Shown here in pieces: positions 33,416 to 39,794 of a stretch of 39,794 nt of DNA. The stretch covers positions 1 through 39,794 of the forward strand of contig VGUP01000006.1 in the NCBI GenBank assembly GCA_016874175.1, given 5' to 3'. The notes under the pieces were generated by a model. That model did no database searches. It was not told the origin of the DNA and saw nothing but the letters and a program-made list of their open reading frames with translations. This DNA comes from Gammaproteobacteria bacterium (lineage in GTDB: Bacteria > Pseudomonadota > Gammaproteobacteria > Steroidobacterales > Steroidobacteraceae). Made by a program: the position numbers and the translations under genes. Numbering within the stretch: position 1 is the first letter of the stretch; every line of letters starts with the position of its first letter.

Positions 33416-33469
33416 GCTCGTCGGGAAGTTGCGCGAGCGGCTCGGGACCTCACTTGAGCTCGTCGGGAA
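33416..33469. repeat. 12-base direct repeat at the cobT/dehydrogenase convergent junction
   Basis: GCTCGTCGGGAA occurs at 33416-33427 and again at 33458-33469. The second copy codes for the C-terminal residues FPDEL of the minus-strand dehydrogenase, and the first lies just past its stop. It looks like a small duplication of the gene's 3' end. The gap (33389-33449) has no clear terminator. Confidence 0.7.
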
Positions 33470-34358
33470 AACCCGGTGCGCGCAAATCGGTGCCAAGCGC
33501 ATCCTCGAGCAACTTCACGATTTGCGTCGATTGCGCTTCACCGCCGTATTGCGAGCGCCCGCGACGGAAAATCTGTTCGGTGAGCCCGGCGAGCTCGAGC
33601 GGCACACCGAACTTGCGCCCGTATTCATAGGCGAAGCCAAGATCTTTGCAGGCGAGATCCATGGTGAAGTTAATGTTGTAGCTGCCATTGAGGACGAGCT
33701 GGCTTTCGGTCTCGTGAACGAAGCTGGTGCCGGAGCTCGCCTTGATCGCATGGAACACCTGGGCGAGATCGAGCCCACCGCGCTTGGCGAGCATCAGCGC
33801 CTCGCCGGCTGCCACCAAATGAATGAACGCGAGCATGTTGGTGATGACCTTGATCACGCTCGCCTTGCCAAGCTCGCCCATGTAGAAAATTTGCCCGCCC
33901 ATCGCCTGCAGGGCCTCACGATGTTGCTCGAACACGGGCTGCTCGCCGCCCACCAATACCGTGATCTTGCCGGCTGCTGCCAAATGCACGCCACCGGTCA
34001 CCGGACACTCGAGTGTCGAGATCCCGCGCTCTGCGGCAATCGCCGCCACGCGCTTGATCTCGCGCTCGTCGGTGGTGCTCATTTCGATCCAGGTGCCGCC
34101 CTTGCGCAGCCCCTGCAGCACGCCGTCGGGACCCGTCAGCACGGCGTTCGAGGCGGCGGGTGACGGCAAACAGGTAATGACGCAGTCCACCTGCTCGGCG
34201 AGCGCGCGCGGCGAATGCACCCAGATGCAGCCGGCGTCGAGCAGCGACTGCGCGGCCTCGCGATGCAAATCATTGACGACGACGGTGAGGCCCGCGCGGC
34301 GCAGACTGGCCGCCAGGTGCTTGCCGAGATTGCCGAGACCAATGTATCCGTACTTCAC
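33450..34358 (-). CDS. 3-hydroxyisobutyrate dehydrogenase family NAD(P)-dependent reductase
   Basis: 302 residues from a GTG (34356-34358) with GAGGAG eight bases upstream; the open frame reaches much further back, but only as antisense to the enolase-superfamily gene. Rossmann motif GYIGLGNLGKHLA is at 4-16. The substrate loop has VTGG (120-123) where the family normally has V-S-GG. The catalytic Lys170 and Asn174 lie in GKASVIKVITN. The family includes hydroxyisobutyrate dehydrogenase, tartronate semialdehyde reductase and related beta-hydroxyacid dehydrogenases. It follows the enolase-superfamily gene by 14 bases, so a two-step route (dehydration of a hydroxy acid, then reduction or oxidation of the product) is likely. 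The exact substrate is unknown. Confidence 0.92.
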   Translation of the reverse strand: MKYGYIGLGNLGKHLAASLRRAGLTVVVNDLHREAAQSLLDAGCIWVHSPRALAEQVDCVITCLPSPAASNAVLTGPDGVLQGLRKGGTWIEMSTTDEREIKRVAAIAAERGISTLECPVTGGVHLAAAGKITVLVGGEQPVFEQHREALQAMGGQIFYMGELGKASVIKVITNMLAFIHLVAAGEALMLAKRGGLDLAQVFHAIKASSGTSFVHETESQLVLNGSYNINFTMDLACKDLGFAYEYGRKFGVPLELAGLTEQIFRRGRSQYGGEAQSTQIVKLLEDALGTDLRAPGFPDELK

Positions 34359-34372
34359 TTGTCTGCTCCTCT

Positions 34373-35473
34373 TCAAAGTTTTGCGCAGCGATACTCGGCG
34401 CGAGCCAACCACTGCGGGTTGATTTCGACACCCCAACCAGGTTCGGCGGGGATTTGTACATGACCGTCGACGACGCGGTACGGATCGCCGAGAAAAAGTT
34501 CCTGCTGCCAAGGGTAGTAATCGGCGCCCTCGATCGAAAGTTCGAGATACTTTCCGGCGTTCGGAATAGCCCCGAGCAGATGCATGGTGCACATCGTCAC
34601 CAAAGAAAGATTGGCGCTGTGCGGGGTCACCGGCAGACCCGCCGCCGCCGCCATGCGCGCCACGGTCAGCGTGCGGGTCAGACCGCCCATGTACATGACA
34701 TCGGGCTGCACCACATCCACCGCGCGCAGGTCGATCATGCGTTGCCAAGTCGCGAGGTCGAAGTCCTGCTCGCCACCGGTGACATCGAGCGCCAGCGCAT
34801 CGGTTACTTGCTTGGTGTCGTCGAGATGCCAGTAGGGGCAAGGCTCTTCGAAATGGCCGACGCCCTCGGCTTCGAGCAAACGCCCCACCGCGATCGCGCG
34901 CCCGGGCGAATAGCCACTGTTCGCATCGACGAGTTTGTCGATCCCGGGTCCCAATGCCCGCGCCACCGTCGGCACAATCTCTTCGGTACGGCCGGGCCAC
35001 TCATCGACATCGCGACCACACTCGGCGGCCACTCGCCACTTGAACGCCGTGAAGCCGAACTCATCGCGCAGGCGCACGAGGCGCAGGGCCTCATCGCGTG
35101 GCGTGATGTCACGCTTCATCGACGACGCATAAGCTCGCAGGCGCCCTGGTTTGCCGCCCAGCAACTCGACCACGGGCTGACCAGCCACGCGACCCTGCAA
35201 ATCCCAGAGCGCGGTATCGAGGCCCGCCAGCGCGCGGCAGCGGTAACTGCCCGGAAACTTGTGCTCTTTCTCCTCGACGCGATCGATCAACGCCTGTATG
35301 TCATGCGCTTCGCGACCCAGCACCCAAGGCACCACCTGTCGGTGGAATACCGTGGCCGTGATATCGGCGTTATACGTCGAAGTCTGCCCCCAGCCGATGG
35401 CGCCCGCGTCCGTCGTCACTTTGACGAAGCAGACGAACTCGTTGGCGTAGGTTTCGAGTGTGGTGATTTTCAT
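34373..35473 (-). CDS. enolase-superfamily (mandelate racemase branch) protein, intact active site
   Basis: 366 residues from ATG 35471-35473, where the first strand (MKITTLETYA) begins as usual for the family; the longer open frame upstream adds only a non-homologous tail. Metal ligands have the expected 26-residue spacing: Asp183 (VDANSGY), Glu209 (FEEP) and Glu235 (GGEQ). The His-Asp dyad is Asp258 (QPD) and His285 (PHS), 27 apart, and the second base region is KWR at 145-147. This is the mandelate-racemase-type set typical of acid-sugar dehydratases, so dehydration of a sugar acid fits better than betaine epimerisation, which uses a Lys-Lys pair. In an operon with the hydroxyisobutyrate-dehydrogenase-like gene and divergent from the SDR operon across 161 bases. 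Confidence 0.93.
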   Translation of the reverse strand: MKITTLETYANEFVCFVKVTTDAGAIGWGQTSTYNADITATVFHRQVVPWVLGREAHDIQALIDRVEEKEHKFPGSYRCRALAGLDTALWDLQGRVAGQPVVELLGGKPGRLRAYASSMKRDITPRDEALRLVRLRDEFGFTAFKWRVAAECGRDVDEWPGRTEEIVPTVARALGPGIDKLVDANSGYSPGRAIAVGRLLEAEGVGHFEEPCPYWHLDDTKQVTDALALDVTGGEQDFDLATWQRMIDLRAVDVVQPDVMYMGGLTRTLTVARMAAAAGLPVTPHSANLSLVTMCTMHLLGAIPNAGKYLELSIEGADYYPWQQELFLGDPYRVVDGHVQIPAEPGWGVEINPQWLARAEYRCAKL

Positions 35474-35570
35474 CTTGGCCGCGGATGCTAGCCGACCGCG
35501 CGAACACGGCACCACCAGGACCACGATGGAATGCGACGCTCGCTTGCAAGATTGCGGCGCGCAACTTCAC

Positions 35571-35599
35571 TTGGAGCGATCTCGACTCGTGGTCATAAT
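35571..35599 (+). promoter_or_regulatory. possible promoter of the SDR-mttB-flavoprotein operon
   Basis: TTGGAG (35571-35576), a 17-base spacer and CATAAT (35594-35599) sit 36 bases before the TTG start at 35635. The -10 matches five of six positions; the -35 keeps only TTG. It lies in a divergent intergenic region, so a shared operator nearby is possible, but I see no clear palindrome. Confidence 0.4.
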
Positions 35600-35634
35600 C
35601 CGCCGCGGGGTGGAGTCACGAGGAGCGGGTCATC

Positions 35635-36420
35635 TTGAGCACAGCGGCAAAACGCGTCGCCGTCGTCACGGGTGCAGCACAGGGGCTCGGTCGCGTGACC
35701 GCGCGCATGCTTGCCGAAGCCGGCCACAACCTCGCGCTGCTCGATCAGCAGCCGCTCGACGCGGTCGTACACGAACTGCAGCACGCGGGCCATCGCGCGA
35801 TCGGTCTCTCGGGTGATGTCGCCGACGAAGCTTTCGTGATCGCGGCGGCCGCCCGCGTGCGCGAAAATCTTGACGGCGCCGATGTTCTGGTCAACAACGC
35901 CGGCATCAGTCAGATCATCCGCGCCGAAGATCTCACGGCGGCGCAATGGCGTCGCGTCATGGATGTGAATCTGCTCGGGCCTTTTTTGCTGTGCCGCGAA
36001 TTCGGCAAACAAATGCTGCAGCGTGGGCGCGGCAGTATCGTCAATGTGGCCTCGGTCGCCGGCTTGCGCGCGGTTGCGCACCGCAGCGCTTATAACACCT
36101 CGAAGCACGGGCTGATCGGCCTCACGCGCACCCTTGCTGCCGAGTGGGGTGGGCGCGGCGTGCGCGTCAATGCCGTGTGCCCGGGCTGGATCAAAACCGA
36201 AATGGACGACGCTGATCAGGGCTCGGGCAACTACACCGACGCCGATATCATTGATCGCGTGCCGATGGCGCGCTTCGCGAAGCCCGAAGACATTGCTGCA
36301 GCGATCGTGTTTCTCGCCGATGCGCGCAGCGGTTTCATCAACGGTGTCAGTCTGCCCGTCGATGGCGGCTGGACGGCGGACATCGGCTGGGAATCCCTGC
36401 GACGCAAGACCCGCGCGTAA
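35635..36420 (+). CDS. short-chain dehydrogenase/reductase (SDR)
   Basis: 261 residues, classical SDR length. The cofactor loop is TGAAQGLGR at 12-20, NNAG is near 88-91 and the catalytic pair is YNTSK with Tyr153 and Lys157. PVDGGWTADIGW near the C terminus is the usual substrate-loop end. It oxidises or reduces a hydroxyl/keto group with NAD(H) or NADP(H). The start is TTG 35635 with AGGAG nine bases before it; no ATG fits. First gene of an operon with an mttB-like gene 34 bases on and a dimethylglycine-dehydrogenase-like gene. It may process the carbon skeleton of the amine being demethylated (for example a carnitine-like hydroxyl), but that is a guess. Confidence 0.93.
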   Translation: MSTAAKRVAVVTGAAQGLGRVTARMLAEAGHNLALLDQQPLDAVVHELQHAGHRAIGLSGDVADEAFVIAAAARVRENLDGADVLVNNAGISQIIRAEDLTAAQWRRVMDVNLLGPFLLCREFGKQMLQRGRGSIVNVASVAGLRAVAHRSAYNTSKHGLIGLTRTLAAEWGGRGVRVNAVCPGWIKTEMDDADQGSGNYTDADIIDRVPMARFAKPEDIAAAIVFLADARSGFINGVSLPVDGGWTADIGWESLRRKTRA

Positions 36421-36454
36421 GACCAGCAAAATTTTTCAAGGAGCAACTCCATCC

Positions 36455-38026
36455 ATGACTGAGGCAGACCCGGGATCAAGCACTGCGGCACCGGCCGCCG
36501 ATCGACGTGGGCGCAGGCGCAGTGCGGCGCAAACCGTCGAAGCCCCGGCGCGCCAGTCGCGCTACCGGCACCTCGTCAATCCGTTCGAACCGCTCAAAGT
36601 ATTCTCGGACGATCAGGTCGCCGCCATTCACGCGAGCGCCCTCACGCTACTCGCAAATCAGGGTATACGGGTGTTGCTGCCCGAAGCCCGCGAGGCCTAT
36701 CGCCGCGGCGGCGCACAAGTCGATGAATCGACGCTGACGGTTCGCCTTGATCGCGGCCTCGTCGAGCAGTGCTTGAAGATGGCACCGCGCGAAATCGTCA
36801 TGCGTGCCGCCAAGCCCGAGTTCGACATGCCCGTGTGGGGTCGGCATGTGATGTTTGCACCTACCTCCGGCCCACCGAACATCATGGACAGTGTCCGCGG
36901 CAAGCGCGCGGGCGCGTTCGAAGACTTCTGCAACATCATCAAAATTTGCCAGAGCTTCGAGGTCCTGCACGGTCTTGGCGGTCTCGTCGAACCGCAGGAT
37001 ATTCCGGTGCAGTTCCGGCATCTCGAAACCACCCGTGCGATGCTGCTGATGTCCGACAAGATCCCCAAGGTCTATGCGCGCGGCCCGGGACAGACCGTCG
37101 ACAACTTCGAAATGATCCGTATCGCCTACGGACTCTCGGTCGAAGAATTCCAATCACGCCCCTGCGTCACCACCATCATCAACACCAACTCGCCACTGCA
37201 ACTCGATATCCCGATGGCGAACGGCATCATGGATTACGCTGCTGCGGGGCAGGTACTGATCATCACGCCGTTCACGCTCGCGGGCGCGATGGCGCCAGTA
37301 ACCATTGCAGGCGCGCTCACCCTCGCCCACGCCGAAGCGCTGGCAGGCCTGACCCTCGCGCAAATCATTCGCCCGGGTGCACCGATCATCTACGGCAGCT
37401 TCACGTCGAACGTCGACATGAAGTCGGGTTCGCCCGCATTCGGCACGCCGGAATACGTGAAAGCGGCTTTCGGCGCCGGACAACTCGCCCGCTACATCGG
37501 TCTGCCGTGGCGCTCGTCGAACGCAACGGCTTCGAATTGCCCCGATGCGCAGTCGGCTTATGAATCCGAAATGAGTCTCTGGGGCGCACTGCTCGGCGGC
37601 TGCAATTACATCCTGCATGCCGCGGGATGGCTCGAAGGCGGCCTCACGACGTCGTACGAAAAACTCATCCTCGACATCGAGATGCTGCAGATGTTCGCCG
37701 AAGTCTTCCAGCCGGTGGGGGCGAGCACCGACGACATCGCGCTCGACGCCATCGCCGAAGTGGGTGCGGGGGGACATTTCTTTGGTTGCGCCCATACCAT
37801 GGCCCGCTATCGCAATGCCTTCTATGCGCCACTGGTCTCGGATTGGCAGAACTTTGGCCGGTGGCAGGCCGCGGGTGCCAAAACCGCCACCGAGCGCGCC
37901 ACGGAGATCTGGCGCCAAACAGTCGATGCGTACCAGCCGCCACCCCGCGATCCTGCGATCGTCGAGGCGCTTAATGATTTCGTCGCCCGGCGTACGGCCG
38001 AAGGCGGCGCACCTCCCGTCAGCTGA
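36455..38026 (+). CDS. trimethylamine/glycine betaine methyltransferase (MttB) family protein, pyrrolysine-free (copy 3)
   Basis: 523 residues from ATG 36455 with AAGGAG eleven bases upstream; the open frame extends back into the SDR gene but has no credible start there. It has an Arg-rich tail (DRRGRRRSAAQ), DIP at 182-184, the barrel segment TLAGAMAPVTIAGALTLAHAEALAG, PGAPIIYGSF, SNATASNCPDAQSAYES in the pyrrolysine region (all sense codons) and HAAGWLEGGL. This is the same superfamily as copies 1 and 2, and it looks nearer to copy 2. Its position directly before a dimethylglycine-dehydrogenase-like gene mirrors copy 1 on the other strand, so the mttB-flavoprotein pair occurs twice here. 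Likely substrate is a quaternary amine whose dimethyl product feeds the flavoprotein; this is inferred. Confidence 0.92.
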   Translation: MTEADPGSSTAAPAADRRGRRRSAAQTVEAPARQSRYRHLVNPFEPLKVFSDDQVAAIHASALTLLANQGIRVLLPEAREAYRRGGAQVDESTLTVRLDRGLVEQCLKMAPREIVMRAAKPEFDMPVWGRHVMFAPTSGPPNIMDSVRGKRAGAFEDFCNIIKICQSFEVLHGLGGLVEPQDIPVQFRHLETTRAMLLMSDKIPKVYARGPGQTVDNFEMIRIAYGLSVEEFQSRPCVTTIINTNSPLQLDIPMANGIMDYAAAGQVLIITPFTLAGAMAPVTIAGALTLAHAEALAGLTLAQIIRPGAPIIYGSFTSNVDMKSGSPAFGTPEYVKAAFGAGQLARYIGLPWRSSNATASNCPDAQSAYESEMSLWGALLGGCNYILHAAGWLEGGLTTSYEKLILDIEMLQMFAEVFQPVGASTDDIALDAIAEVGAGGHFFGCAHTMARYRNAFYAPLVSDWQNFGRWQAAGAKTATERATEIWRQTVDAYQPPPRDPAIVEALNDFVARRTAEGGAPPVS

Positions 38027-38058
38027 TTACAGTAGAAAGACAAGCGGAAAAACAAGTC

Positions 38059-39794
38059 ATGAAAAATCAGGCAAAAGTAGTCGTGATCGGCGGTGGCGTA
38101 GTCGGCGTCAGCGTGCTTTATCACCTGACCAAGGCCGGCTGGCGCGATGTCATGCTGATCGAGCGTGCCGAGCTCACCTCGGGCTCGACCTGGCACGCCG
38201 CAGGCGGCATGCATACCGTCAACGGCGACCCGAACGTCGCCAAGCTGCAGCAGTACACCATCAATCTTTACCGCGAACTCGAGCAGATCTCAGGTCAATC
38301 CTGCGGCCTGCACATCACCGGCGGTCTGATGCTCGCCGGCACGCCGGAACGGCTCGACTGGCTGAGGATGACGGTGGCGCGCGGCCGTTATCTCGGCATG
38401 GATCTCGAACTCATCGACATGGCCGAGACCAAAAAGCGTTTTCCGCTGCTGGACGAAAAACATTTCGTCGGTGCGATCTATGACCCCATTGAGGGTCACG
38501 TCGATCCGTATGGCGTCACCCACGCCTACGCCAAATCGGCGCAAATCGGCGGCGCTGAAATCGTCCGACAAAATCGCGTGACCGATCTCAAGCAACGCGC
38601 TGATGGCAGTTGGGACGTGATCACCGAGCAAGGCAACGTACACGCCGAGCATGTCGTCAACGCCGGTGGACTATGGGCGCGTGAGGTGGGTCGCATGGTC
38701 GGCCTCGAGTTGCCGATTCTCGCCATGGAACACCAATACATCATCACTGATGATCTGCCCGAGTTGGCGGGTCAACCCGAGTTGCTGCACGTCATCGACT
38801 TCGAAGGCGAAATCTACATGCGACAAGAGCGCGGCGGCGTGCTGCTCGGCACTTACGAGCGCGCGGGCGTGCCCTGGTCGACGCGTACCACGCCTTGGGA
38901 TTTCGGTCAGGACCTGCTGCCCAACGATCTCGAGCGTATCGCGCCCAGCCTGGACGTCGGCTTCAAACATTTTCCACGACTCGGCGAAGTCGGCATCCGC
39001 AAAATCGTCAACGGCCCCTTCACCTTTGCACCCGATGGCAATCCCCTCGTCGGCCCCGTTCCGGGATTGCGTAATTTTTGGGTGGCCTGCGGCGTCATGG
39101 CAGGTTTCAGTCAGGGCGGCGGCGTGGGTCTCGCGCTCGCGCACTGGATGGTCGATCGCGACCCCGGCGCCGACATCTGGGGCATGGACGTTGCGCGCTA
39201 CGGCGAGTGGGCGACCCGTCGCTACACCAATGTCAAAGTCCGCGAAAATTACTCGCGGCGCTTCCGCATCCGCTTTCCGAACGAAGAATTGCCAGCCGCC
39301 CGCCCGCTCAAAACCACGCCGATTTACGATCGGCTGCAAGCCGAGAACCCGGTCTGGGGCGATTACTGCGGACTCGAACACGCGCTGTGGTTCGCGCCCA
39401 AGGGCAGCGACGCCCGCGAAGATGTCACCTTCCGTCGCTCCAATGCCCATGCGCATGTCGCCGCCGAGTGTCGCGCTGTACGCGATGCCGTAGGCATGAT
39501 CGAAATCTCGAACTACGGCAAGTTTGAAGTCACCGGACCCGACGCCGAGCGCTGGCTCGCACAGATCATGGCCAACAAGGTACCGGCCAACGGACGCGTG
39601 ACGCTAACACCGATGCTCAATGAAAACGGCAAGCTCATCGGTGATTTCACCATGTGTCGGATCAGCGTCGAGCGCTTCCTGCTGGTTGGCACGTATGCGG
39701 CAGAGCGTTTTTATCAGCGCTGGTTCGAAGCGCGCTTGGCCGGCTTCAAGGTACAAGTACGCGCCTGCGCGATGGAGTGGCTCGGGCTGTCGAT
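38059..39794 (+). CDS. dimethylglycine/sarcosine dehydrogenase-like flavoprotein with GcvT domain (copy 3, cut by window end)
   Basis: The first 578 residues are present; the rest lies beyond the window. FAD motif VIGGGVVG is at 9-16. His46 in GSTWHAAGGMHT is the flavin-linking His position. YMRQERGGVLLGTYE and NGPFTFAPDGNPLVGP are shared with dimethylglycine dehydrogenases. The folate-binding module starts at about residue 440 (FRRSNAHAHVAAECRAVRD, YGKFEVTGPDAERWL, LNENGKLIGDFTM). It starts at ATG 38059, 32 bases after the mttB-like stop, with only a weak ribosome site. Expected to demethylate oxidatively the product of the neighbouring methyltransferase and load the one-carbon unit on tetrahydrofolate. 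Confidence 0.93.
   Translation, partial: MKNQAKVVVIGGGVVGVSVLYHLTKAGWRDVMLIERAELTSGSTWHAAGGMHTVNGDPNVAKLQQYTINLYRELEQISGQSCGLHITGGLMLAGTPERLDWLRMTVARGRYLGMDLELIDMAETKKRFPLLDEKHFVGAIYDPIEGHVDPYGVTHAYAKSAQIGGAEIVRQNRVTDLKQRADGSWDVITEQGNVHAEHVVNAGGLWAREVGRMVGLELPILAMEHQYIITDDLPELAGQPELLHVIDFEGEIYMRQERGGVLLGTYERAGVPWSTRTTPWDFGQDLLPNDLERIAPSLDVGFKHFPRLGEVGIRKIVNGPFTFAPDGNPLVGPVPGLRNFWVACGVMAGFSQGGGVGLALAHWMVDRDPGADIWGMDVARYGEWATRRYTNVKVRENYSRRFRIRFPNEELPAARPLKTTPIYDRLQAENPVWGDYCGLEHALWFAPKGSDAREDVTFRRSNAHAHVAAECRAVRDAVGMIEISNYGKFEVTGPDAERWLAQIMANKVPANGRVTLTPMLNENGKLIGDFTMCRISVERFLLVGTYAAERFYQRWFEARLAGFKVQVRACAMEWLGLS

Noticed and set aside
34359-35000. Long N-terminal extension of the hydroxyisobutyrate-dehydrogenase-like protein
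   Set aside because: It lies within the enolase-superfamily gene; the GTG at 34358 has GAGGAG at good spacing and begins the Rossmann fold.
36134-36454. N-terminal extension of MttB copy 3
   Set aside because: Shadow of the SDR gene; the ATG at 36455 has AAGGAG upstream and starts a tail like those of the other two copies.
1-39794. tRNA genes, CRISPR arrays, insertion sequences or prophage
   Set aside because: No cloverleaf, no regular spacer-repeat array, and no transposase, integrase or phage structural protein was seen.

Overview
The window reads as chromosomal DNA of a GC-rich, aerobic Gram-negative proteobacterium. Evidence is a TonB-dependent receptor with a signal peptide, periplasmic binding-protein transport, CobS/CobT of the aerobic cobalamin route, and frequent GTG/TTG starts. 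Class is not certain: Alphaproteobacteria (sphingomonad-like) or Gammaproteobacteria would both fit. I see no tRNA, rRNA, CRISPR, insertion sequence or phage gene, and no recognisable transcription regulator.

Left part (1-5184, minus strand): a tight operon of aldehyde dehydrogenase, an enolase-superfamily protein with altered active-site positions, a GMC (choline-dehydrogenase-like) oxidoreductase and a BCCT transporter cut by the window edge. Facing away is a secreted family-VIII-esterase/class C beta-lactamase-like hydrolase (5267-6595). Next come a TonB-dependent receptor (6867-9545), a strong terminator and a TPR-sulfotransferase (to 11601). A short divergent BCCT-like transporter follows on the minus strand.

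Middle (12916-18203, plus): an overlapping operon of a spinster-type MFS carrier and a complete polyamine-type ABC importer (binding protein, ATPase, two permeases). The two permease genes are joined by a chain of overlapping four- and five-codon ORFs. Convergent to it (18227-24681, minus) is an operon of an MttB-family methyltransferase and two dimethylglycine/sarcosine-dehydrogenase-like flavoproteins with C-terminal folate-binding (GcvT) domains.

Right part: a plus-strand operon (24752-33388) runs cobS, an M20 peptidase-amidohydrolase fusion, a secreted endonuclease/exonuclease/phosphatase-fold protein, a second MttB-family protein and cobT. A minus pair (a 3-hydroxyisobutyrate-dehydrogenase-like enzyme and a second, intact enolase-superfamily protein) is divergent from a plus operon of an SDR, a third MttB-family protein and a third dimethylglycine-dehydrogenase-like flavoprotein cut by the window end.

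Taken together this looks like an accessory island for importing and stripping N-methyl groups from quaternary amines under aerobic conditions. The model is inferred. BCCT, ABC and MFS carriers import the amine, and GMC plus aldehyde dehydrogenase may oxidise choline-like alcohols. Pyrrolysine-free MttB proteins would remove the first methyl onto a corrinoid. The flavoproteins would oxidise the resulting di- and monomethyl amines and pass formaldehyde units to tetrahydrofolate. The unusual part is that cobS and cobT, normally cobalt-chelatase subunits, bracket an mttB-like gene in one operon without cobN in view.
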